Shown here: positions 43,201-55,172 of the stretch, in pieces
How positions within the stretch are numbered: the first letter of the stretch is position 1
Layout of the letters: every line of letters begins with the position of its first letter
NCBI RefSeq assembly: GCF_000237925.1
Contig: NW_017385987.1
Span: forward strand, 682,001-746,000
Reading direction: 5' to 3'
Origin: Schistosoma mansoni
Taxonomy: Eukaryota; Platyhelminthes; Trematoda; Strigeidida; Schistosomatidae
DNA length: 64,000 nt
Translations under genes and position numbers: made by a program
The notes under the pieces: generated by a model
The model's input: the letters and a program-made list of their open reading frames with translations, nothing else
Databases searched by the model: none
What the model was told of the DNA's origin: nothing

Positions 43201-46200
43201 CGTTGCGCAATCATATTTATCTAAGATATTAAGGCTAAGGAAATGTAGTACGATAGTGTTGACAATCTATGTAATAACGTGAGAATTAGGACTTCTTCTG
43301 TCGACGATATCATTTAGTGATCTAAAAAATTCATCGATCTATCAAAAACCAGAAAGAGATTACCTTGTAAAGTGTTCGGATACTTTCAATATCACAAGAC
43401 GGCTGCGTAATGATCAGTAGGTCAAACGAAAATGAAAATAATCCACTGATGAGAGACTTAAAAATAAATAGTCTATTTGACAATTATGAAAAGTCAATAA
43501 AAAACGTACAGTTTAAAATGATAGCTGAAAAGTATTATGGAACTTTTCAAGCAAGGAGTAATAGTTGACCAATTAACAAAATGTAAGATGTAAAAAGGAT
43601 TGGAATGACGTATCAGAGCAATGGAAGAATAATAAATTTCCTTTATCGCTTTTACAAGCAGAACTAGTTAAACGCGTTCATAGCACAAATTTTCGATCTT
43701 CGCTCCCTTTGAGCATTCTCTTTTGATTGTGAAGATTACTTAGAACGGAAATTCTTCTGTGGTATCATGACCAGAATTGATGAGAAGCTTTAGTACTATA
43801 GATTAATCTACTAGTCCTTAATAAAATCATCTAGAGTAATACTCTAGGAATTCACAATTAAGTATCGTCTCTATCTAGTCAGTGTAACATGTCCTCATTA
43901 ATGTACATTTCTAGGTTAAATTTTCCGAAATAACAATTTAGGGATTATCAACATTACGATCTTCGTCGAAATAAAAATATTTGCAAACAAAAGTAATTAT
44001 ATCAATTAGTGTAATGAGTAGTTCATTCCATCAACAAATCTAAGCTGAGACACAACAGTTTCCTAGGAAGAGTGTTCATATTGAGAAATTTCGTTCATTT
44101 AAACACGAAGATGATCAAGAGGCAGATTGTAGTGTCGGCTTCTGGATAGCAATGTCACGGTTATCAATGAAGCATCTAGTAACCGAAACTGCTGCACGAA
44201 CTAGCTAATATCTCCTGTCACAAATGTTCCATTTCTCAATCACCTAAATAACAAATCACCAGAATTAAATATATTGACATTATTTTTTCAGACATAAATA
44301 TTAATCATGTATTGACTGAGCTGAAGTGAGCATTAACTTCGTTTCATTAATATTTGTTTTCAAAGCAACGTCAAAAAGCTAAACAGATGGAGAAGAGTAT
44401 GTTGCAATTGGAAAAGATTAGGAAAGTTACTGACGATCTGTTGTATCAGTGTATTCCTAGTACAGTGGCCAGAAAAATCCGAAACGGTACCCCAGCGATT
44501 GATACCATTCAGGTTCGTTAATATAATTTTAACTTTTAATTATATTTTTCCAAAGCTATCTATACTTTAGGCACTGCTATATTAATGATGACCAGATATG
44601 AACATTTTGGTTGGAATCAAATACTTCACGTAACGAAATACTTTAACTGTCTATTTCAGATATTCAAGATTTATGCGTAAACATCACCTTATTTTCACAA
44701 CATTAGTCACATTTTATTAATTTTGAAAAGTAGATAATACTCAACGATATAACGAGGAAAATTCCTCTTTGCTACTTCGTGAGTGCATATGTAACCTCCA
44801 ACACGTGGTCTTATTCTCTTGATTTTAGACCGGTATTTTCTTAGACTTATTGTTTTCCCAATCACTGGTTGATGAGCATGAAAATATTTGATAGAAATCT
44901 CAACATCAAACCCAAAATACTGTTGCGTATATTGGGAATGAATTTCTTGTATGCATTTGACATTTTCAGTGTAAAACATGTCAATTAACTATCTGAATGA
45001 TTAACACTGATTGTCTATGTACATTTGTCAGTAAATTATATTAACTTTAGGGCACTCATGGAAATACTTCTTCAAGTTGATACTTTGTTTATACACCACT
45101 AACATTATCTGTTGTGAAAAATAAACTCACTTGAACGACTGCCAGTCATTTATTCGGTTATATGTAAATTTACTCTGAGAAATTTGCTTGCTCCAAACGT
45201 CAGAAATCTCAGCTTCTAGCGATTGAGATATCGCAATTATATCACTATATTATTTATAACGTTCTATCCAATGCTCAATTTCTCTAAAATGTTCGAGACT
45301 GACCTTGGTAATGGTAACAGCAATGACAGCTGTAATTTTCACCAATTCAGAAGTGTCATTCTGGATTTCAACTAGAATGTTGACAAAAATTCCACACTCG
45401 AACAATTCTAGACTGGAGCACTCTCCCATTAGAAATGTCATCGAATCATATAGTAAAATTGTTCTTTGAAAGATCCAAATATCTCTCATCTGAACATTCA
45501 ATTCTAACGTCAACAATTGTGGCATGTTCGTTTCACAGCTTACACTAACTAACGCATTTGCTTATCAACTAGTGTCTATATTTCATATACTGACAAAACC
45601 TAACGAATTTTTATCATCCAATCAATCTCTGATTCCCTCTTAGACATTTGATGAAGTGACAATATGTTTTACAAAAGTGGTGAACTTCGCTGCAAAATGT
45701 ATGCACATAAGTGTTGAACAAGTGATTGAGTTGTTGAATAGAATGTATTCTCTCTACGATGCTTTGACTGAAAATCATAAAGTTTACAAGGTAAATATAA
45801 TTTTATCTAACCATACTATTCAATTATCTAGATGTTTTCAGTAATTTAATCATTGCATTACTCAAACCATATTCATAAAAAATAATCAGCATTAGTTCAT
45901 CATAAATCACATGTTTGATGTATATGTTTCTCTGTTGGTATAGAATACTTCAAAGTTAAAACTACAATGAACATCCAATTCTCATCCAACTTTTTAATAC
46001 TTAAACTGATTTTAGTCCCGAAACTTAAACAGAGTTTGAAAGAGAGTTGTAAACTATTGAAAGGACATTTGTAACAGGGTTGAAGTACAGTGTGGATTTA
46101 GTATTATACAATTGTTAAACTAGGTAGAGAATGCAAAACAAGATCTAGTTAGTGTACTGGAATACACTGAGTGCTTCTGGTGCATTCAACTCATGACTAC

Positions 46201-49200
46201 CAAATAAGAAGACTTTTAAGAAGCATGTTGATCTAGAACTTCAGCATGTTTACAAACTGAAACCACAAATTCAGTGTAGCTGACAGAAACAAATAAACCA
46301 CAGTCGGCTAAGCGTAAACTACTTCTTCATAAATGAAGCTGGTTAAAATAGAATACTTGAGGTTACCTCCAGACCCATTTATTTATTGCTAAAAAATATC
46401 AGTCAGGTCATCATATATGACTACAGTTTAACAACACATTTAACTCACTTAAGAGCTCTGATCAGATTCTCAAATCCAACTGGAAGACCGACAGGTGTGG
46501 AAAACCAGTATGCTAAATCACTTTGGTCGATGATATGTTTTCACTAGGGAATGTGATCTACCATTCTATTCAGATCAACATTGTAGAGTCGATAATGTCA
46601 GTCCGATAGTCTCTCCGAGTGGACTGGTACTGTGGAGATAAAACAGCCACACAACAACAACAGGTCTGTAATTTTGTTGTATTTCTAAAATGTGAGACAC
46701 AGTCAATGTAACTCCAAAATAACCCTGATACCTACCTACATGGGATATGACTTGACCAACACCTATGTCATGTTTACTCCTGATCAAACCTGAGAAGCAG
46801 TAATGTGATAATCTGATAACAACACTACTGTACTTACTGGTGACTAAATAGATTGGTAGACAAGCCAATCATTGAAAATATGTTCGTAAGACAGTATGTG
46901 AATTAGAAATTGAACATCAAACCAAATAGTTTATTTTCACAACATGAAACACTGTGTAGTACTAAACATTGAAGTTAGCTCGGTATACTTATGACAGATG
47001 TATGCCTGAATTTTTATCTTATCATAAAGATTGAATATTATGAGAAAAATTTTCAGTATGATTCTTCGATAAAGTCTAATCATTATCATTTTATTGAAAA
47101 CAACTCTAGTTTTCAAATGAACCATTCAACAAATACATGTACAGCAACATTTAATTAGTGAGGATTCGCTGACAAGGTTTATGAGTAGAGCTTAATTCAG
47201 TTTTTTTCAAAACACTTCATCTTATCTTTGATGAGATACGGTAAAGAGTTTGTAGTGCCGCGATTCGTTAATCGTTTACTTCGATAACCGTTATAATTCT
47301 AAACTTAACGGTGCGTAAAATCAGAAGACAAAGGATAGCAGCAACTACAGTTTATTGTCGAATAACTCAGGTCAGAAAGTTAACAACACCTGAGCGAATA
47401 ATAACGAGCGAGTGAACAGGCGAATAAGCGAAGGAAGCGAACGTGGCGGAAATGACATGCAGTGGAGATGGCTGGTAAGCCAACTCGAGAGCGAGGCGAA
47501 AGATGATGCGTATTGGAGATGGCTGGGAAGCCAACTCGATTTAAGCAAGCGTTAATCAACATTTATAGTCGGACAAAAATGAGTGACAGACATATGATGA
47601 ATAAGATACGAAGTGTACACATATATGCTCATATAAAAAGTACTCAAGGTTAAAAAGCAAATGATTAACAAGATCAAAAGATGACTCAATGTACAGGTGA
47701 ATTGGCTTGGCCAGTAGCTAGAATAAAGTATATGGGCTTAACATATAAACTGATACTACAAGTTTTTCGTTTGCTTCTACTCTGTTTACTACACTTAAAC
47801 CAATATTGTCAGATGGTTACTTCTCAGAATAAGTGAGGTTTGGTGAGAAAGGTATATCTATTCACGCAGCTCGCATTTCGGTAAATGTTTTCATCCAACT
47901 AATTTCAGTTATTCTGGCATACTAAATAATATCTCTTTTTCACATCCTGAGTTTACAATTTATCGTCTGACGAATAACCACACTGATATTTCTACTTGTT
48001 TACTGAATATACCACTTGAAGAATCGGTAATAACTAACACATTGTCTGGTTCTTCTGTATTTCCACATCACAGAGGCTGTAAATACTAACAATCATTTCA
48101 TCTTATTAGTCCCTTAGTTCGAAATTAGTACTTTTATTAATGAATCGACAAGAAACTATTCCAAAATTTGATGTTGTTGAATCCAAAGACAAGAAAAAAC
48201 GATCATGCAGTTTTTGTTCGATTTCCAACTCACATTCATTTTTAGTTAGATTTTGTGATGCAAATTCAACTAAAAGGTTGATTTCTATTAACAAATAATT
48301 TCCACTCTAATCATTTATATTTGGAAAGGTTGAAACAGTCAATGACAGTTATATGTTAGTTTCTGGAGCACCACACAAGACCCCATTACATGCTGCACAC
48401 ATAATCGACACAGCATTAGAAATCATAGAAGTAACTCTACTCAGTCTCTACTGGCCGGAGTCAAGTGAAAATATTACAGCTAATAATAAAAATAAAACGG
48501 TTTATACAAATGAAAACTTACATCTTTACATTGGATGTCATACTGGTCCAATTGTTGCTGGTGTAGTCGGTTATAAAACACCACGGTATTGTTTATTTGG
48601 TGATACAGTGAATACTTCAAGTAGAATGATGAGTCATGGTGTAGTAAGTTAACTTATCCACGCACGTTGAAACAATGTAGTCGATAAAATAATGACTGCA
48701 AACATTTTTTGTATTTCTAAAGTTTTGATATAATGATCAGATTATGTTATTTGTTATCGAGTTACATAATCTTTGGAATACATCGGCAAACTGAGATATT
48801 TATGTTGTTGGTGAAAGATATGAAAATGCCCAGGTAGTTCCTCAGGCGTAAGGTGCTGTTTGTACTGATATTGCACTGAAGAAAACAACAAGTTTCACGC
48901 AGTTTAATGAAGACTATGAACGTCCCGAAGATAATTGTTTCTATGACAACAGTCGACTTCCAATGTTGACGTAAACATTGGACGTATATAGTCCCTTATA
49001 CGCTTCAACAGCCCGTTCACTCCCCAGATGATCCATGACTAACCAAATTTGGGAACATTGTCTGACCACCAGAATCTGACTTGTTATTACTCGTTGGAAT
49101 GCTATGGACAATTTGAAACAAAGACGGGGCATACACACAGCCACAAATGGTGAGTATGTGTACGCTGGTTGAGACTTAACCACTCCTAATTAGGGTTAGC

Positions 49201-52200
49201 ACGTATCCGGTAAATAATTTTTTAGTATAGGGTTGTGGAGATTGTTGAGTTTGGATTGATATCATGAATGGATCAGTTTCTCAATGGTGGTCTGACATTG
49301 ATCCATTGATGATAAATAATTTATCACTGTTGATAGACAAAATAGTGTTCTAAACAAACACGAAAAACGGAAATAAATGCGTCAAGTTGTCGCTTGAAAT
49401 GTTCACACTGACCTACTGGATAAGTTCACTTCTGAATAAAAATGAGAAATCCACAGTATAATTACTATTGTTACTATTAAAACGTGGACAAGATTTTCAG
49501 ATTGTTTTACCTTTTCGTCTGGAAATTCTGTGGTCGGAGTGAAGTCGATCTAACAGATAAATAGCTTGTTGTGAAAACTCATATTGGGAGAGAAAGCCTT
49601 TATTGGCTTGTTAATAAATGTTCACTGTAGATGACGTATATAAAACTGAACTTCCATTTGTGAAGGTAGTATGACTGTGTTGTGAATATTTTCATTTTTA
49701 CTTGAAACAATACACATATATGAGATCTGTAAGATAGGAATTGTTAGAACATGGATTGAAAAGTTTCCAATGATCTTTATTTTACCAACTTAACTCAATA
49801 TATTTTACATGCAATTCCGATTACTGAGTCACTGATTCAAGGTTGATAATCTTCGTAACTTTATGTTACAACAGTTTCATTGATTAGACTTTCTACAGTT
49901 GTAATCCTCAGAGTGAAACAGTATTTCAATCATTATTAGAAAAAACTAATCATAAATGCTGACAAATTTGTCTAGAAAACATTGTATTCGAAATGTTGTA
50001 ACCCTAAACTTTGAATTTAGTTTCAAATCAAGGTAAACAAATTCCTTCATTTCTCAAATAGATTTATAGTGATCAAACGACAAATGCGAAATCTCCTCAT
50101 TGGTTCAATCAATGGTAATGTAAATCGGTAAAGTCTATTCAAGTCATTTTCCCATAGATTTTTATTCTGAAAATAAAATCGTGATCATATGCTACATTAT
50201 TACTTTTTATTCAACATTTATTCTTCACTTTCATGTACATTTCTCATATTACTAGCCAGACAAAGTGCATATTAGCGAATCTTGTGCTCAGTCTTTATCA
50301 CCTTATCCATATGAAGTGGAATGTCGAGGAGAAATTCCAATAAAGGTATTTTACTCTACAAGTTTACTTATCACTAATCCATATTCTGATTGAAGTAATT
50401 ATGTATATATATATAGGAAAAGAGCGTTATCATACAAGTGTTGGGTTAGAAATTGATCATGAATTCACATTCGATTATGGCTGGCTGAAATCAGATTTTT
50501 TGTAGATCTATGTGGCAACATGGTGGTTGATACCGATTTTGATACGACAAACTATTGTATAGCTTGAGACTAACCGATTCATGAAGTCCATCATTTAGGT
50601 GATATTTACCAGTATGTTCGAGACAACTCTACTGAAGGATTCGTTAATTAAAAGATCCCTTAGTGTGGACAATTGGTTAATTTACAAAAGTTTACTTAGC
50701 GTAACTGGAATGGATGTCTCATTTACTCTTCCTTCAGAAGTTCCATCAATATAGGAGAAGTTTATGCCATCGGATAAGAAGTTGAAGCTCTCCGAGCAAT
50801 CCTATTGAGTAACGGTGACTTATCAAGATTCATCTACTACTGCATAAATGACACGAACGCCATATAACCCCTCTAGTTCTACCAATAAACTATGAATTCA
50901 AGTGTGATGAAACAACAGATATCTGTTTACGGATTCTGGCATAAATTAGTAAAGTATTCAGTGTTCTAATCTACAAATCAACAAATTATTAAAACGATGA
51001 ACTCAGTATTTATTTGGCAAGTATGTTTAAGAGTCTAGTTAGGAAAGACAACGAATACATTTTTCCAAGCAAGTTCACTTATAACATCTATTCACTGTAA
51101 TCTGACAATATATCAGCTCATTTCCGAGCTGTCTTTCGTAGCATGACTCACATTTACACCTACCTGGAAAGTATTATAACGTGTTTATATTTCGAATTAT
51201 GTATTCATGAATGTTCATTTGTGAGAATATTTCTGTCAGAGATCTTCTATTCTCTGATATTATTTCGGACCTCGTATGACTAAGAGTGATTCATATTTTG
51301 GATCATGGGGAACGGAGTAATAAAAAATAATTGCTTCCTCCTGGTTGCGACTAGTCGTTTGAATGTACCTGAATCCTTCTTGATGTCATGCTGAAACTCA
51401 AACCCAACTCCTAACACTTTGAACACAGGATTGTGAACCGTAAAACAACTGAGTCATGATAGTCACTAGGTTTTTCAGGAAATAAGACATTTACTATCGG
51501 TACATTCATACAAGGAGTTTGCAAGTCGACAGAAAATGAAAATACAAACAATTACAATTGTGAATAACAGTTTTGAATGGATATTTAAAATTACTTCCAA
51601 ATGTGAAATTTCATAACACACCGTAAGTACTACTTACCTAATTTCCTTATTTCAATTCTCAAAGGATTGAAACAATTCATCAGTTGTAATATAAACTTGA
51701 TAATGTTAAATAATGTCTGGTTATTAATATAGAGTGTAAATATGTCAAAAGGTTTTTACCATATACACACAGTCAGGAGGACAATTTCATAGATGAAATT
51801 TTATGGGATAATCGGTCAAAATAAGTATTCGGAAGAGAAGTTCGGAAGTTTCGAGTCAGAAATAATTCGCTTTAACTGTCGACATAGATGTACCGTGTAT
51901 CGTAACCCTATGTTTCATGAATTTATACACAATTTGAAGACCCTGAATCACTCTAAGAACATTTTTTTACGTTAATAGGGTAAAGGAAACATGAAGACAT
52001 ATCTCGTCACAGGTCGGAAACCAGAATTCGTCTTACAAGATACGACTGATGGAGGAAGTCGCAATTTCGCTGACGTTCTCAAGGAAGACTTACTCAAAGA
52101 CGATGATATACCATCGGAAAACTCGGATGACTCTGCAAAATTCTCCATCAATTTGTCTGACGCAAGTGGGACTACTGAGGAGGAGTCTCCTCCTGCATCT

Positions 52201-55113
52201 CCGAAAGATGACGGAGAAGAACTAGAAATGAATACGAAGAAATCTGAGAAACAAGACAGAAAATCCAGTAGAAGTGGGAGTAGACGCTCAAGTAAAAGCG
52301 GTCAAAAACGCCGTCAATCTCAGCCACTCTCCAATAAAACTTCACCAACGAACGAGAATCCTAATGTCGAGAACCAACAGAACAACCCAAGTTTTGTGAA
52401 CAATCAAAACACAACTGAGGTCTTAAATGAAGCTGCACGGCGTCTAGTCGAAACGAAAATAAAAGATGTAAAGAATGAACAGAAGAAGAAACAAGATATT
52501 ACATTCAATCTTGAGAATCCCAAGGAAATCTTGAAAGAGGCTCCCAGCGAACCGGATTTACAAGCAGTGGACAACAAGGTTGACGAAGCGACTCTGTTCA
52601 AGTCGAAACCCAAAGCACCTGAACGCTCTAGATTGATTAAGCTCAATCCAGCAAACAAAGTCTCTACTGTTTCTGTCTCCAACAAACCCATCCAAGTTAT
52701 TCCTGATAAAGCTGATGTGAACAATGTGAGTTTGGATGTTACTGAGAGTGTACCAAATGATGATAACGATAACGTTACTCAAGAGATTGAGAATCAGGAA
52801 GACAGTAAGTGAATTTCCAGTTTCCATGAAATTACCGTTATGTTATTAAATTACATTAAAGTTTCAAGCAAAGTACTTTTTTTTTCTCGTCTGATATACG
52901 ATGTTTTATCACTCACTTTTCTCTAAACCATAAAATATCAAGTTGCAAATGCCTCTATAAGCAAACCATAATAATCAGTTAACTAGCACACAATTCAGAA
53001 TAACGTGATTTTGATGATAAAGCCGATTATTTTTAAAGTTCTTTATTAAATACTGTTTGGCTTGACACATTTCAAACAAGTGGTTGAAATTACATGATCA
53101 ATGAACTCCTGAAACCATCCAAATTAACTTTTCGGGACACGTTTCACCATTTTTCACTAATTTCTTTTATTATTACTTAACAGTCACTGTGATAATTTTT
53201 TCAGTATACATGTTTGCAGTTTTATAAATTCCTATCTTAATTTCTTATCAATATGTTTGGTTTCATTTGAAGCCGTCGAACAGTACCGTGAAATGGTGAA
53301 ACAGGGCCGTTTTGATCCAGTACCAGATTTGCCATTCTGTTCACCTCAGGCAGCTATATTCAAAGATTTAGGTAAGTCTTTCAGTTCGATTGCGTGTCTG
53401 GTTTACTAATTATGTAAATATTCGTTAGCCTAAATTATACAATATACTGTCTTCGTGTTTGCACATCCCATTCGTCGAAAACAGAGATATTGTTTGATGC
53501 ACAAATTTATTAAGCAGTTCTGAATGGCAATTTAGTAACTGCCTACACTCACTTATAAATTTAATTGTCACATTTGAAGGGTTTCATATTTCTTTTGAAG
53601 GTTTCGATTTGCATATACACTCATTACTATTGCTTTAGTGCCTCTCTTATCCATGATTTGTGAAAGTTTATCATAGCAATCTGTTTGAAAAACTTTAGTC
53701 TTAGTTTGCATCTTCTAAATTTTATCCAATGTTTAGGTAATTGCTATCTTAATTAACAGTAAGTGTTGTTTATATAACCAAAAAAGAGTTGAGGACTGTT
53801 AAGTTTCTCATAATCTTCGTTCTGGTTGATCAGTGATAATCACGTGATATGTTCTATTGCAATCCAACAGAATCTCCTAGAACGGTCTTGTATTTCAGAA
53901 TGCTTACAGACGAAACAGTAACAAACTGAATATAAGATACATACAGAGTCATATCCTTCATGATCTCAATTAGACAAAACGCTTCACTCATATGTGACTA
54001 AGTATGGAAAATATAGTTACTCTATTTATTAGTCCACTGTGTTTTCCATTTCATTTCCAAATGATACTCATCGTGCCCGTTAAAGTCTGTAGATATTTCA
54101 ATGTATGGTTAAATTGCTCTCATTTATTGGAAAATGTAATTAGTCGTATCCATGATTGCAGAATTTGTCAGTTAGTCTAAATAAAACGATATTTTGAATT
54201 ATAAGCAAAGATGAAGGGTGGCTAGCAGTGGAATACAGGACGCGCGTTTCGTCATATTTAAGACTCGTCAGTTGGATGTACCCGCATTCCAGAGTTAATG
54301 TTAACTCCGGGACTCGAACCCAGCACTGTTCGCTTCAAACGAAATCACATTATCCACTTGGTCACTGAGTCCTGGTAGCCACCATCCATCTTTGCATATA
54401 ATGCTTGTAACTTAAGGTAATATCGAAACAATCCTCACACGATGCATATCTGACAATAAGAGACCTATCAATTACAGTTCTAAACATCTCTGGGAAGATA
54501 CAAACAAAAAACACAAAATGAATATTCGGAATTGATTTCATTGTACTATCACATGATTAGTATTTCTTTTCACTACAATTTAAATGACTTACTATTGAAA
54601 AAATTCAATATTCAGAAGGGATTAGTAGTAGTAATAATATTAGTGTTATTATTATTATCAGTAGTAGTAGTCTTCATTTTGTAGGCTATCAATCCAAAGT
54701 AGGTTGAATGAAATTTATTCTAATCTTCAGCTTCAAATTTTATGCGGAGAATCGATGAAAACTTTACAGAGTTTTGGGAAGGAAATCTGCGAAAACTGAA
54801 AGATTTAGGGTGTTAACTTCAACGTTATACCAGTTACAGTGCCCTTTCTAATGTAAGTTGGTTCAAAGTAGACGAATTTGGAATTTTTGTGTACATTAAC
54901 CTCACATAGTTGATTTTTTCAATTACTAAAGTTCATTTCCAGTTTTACTACTGTGAGATATTTCTGTCAGATCTACTGACAAGCAATCAGTTCACTTGAA
55001 AACCGATGATGTTGGGAGAATAAAGTGAGAGACAACTGAAGATATGAAATAGTGGTCAATTTTCCGAGACGTATTCTCATATGAATGTCAGTTAGTGGAT
55101 GCAAATAAGCAGC

Positions 55114-55172
<59 letters not shown>

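Noticed and set aside
44707-45525. Two 90-codon reverse-strand ORFs between gene B exons 5 and 6
   Set aside because: No recognisable domain, biased composition, intronic position; treated as chance.
46575-46868. 97-codon reverse-strand ORF in gene B intron 6
   Set aside because: No family resemblance, no splice or start context, and length expected by chance in 64 kb.
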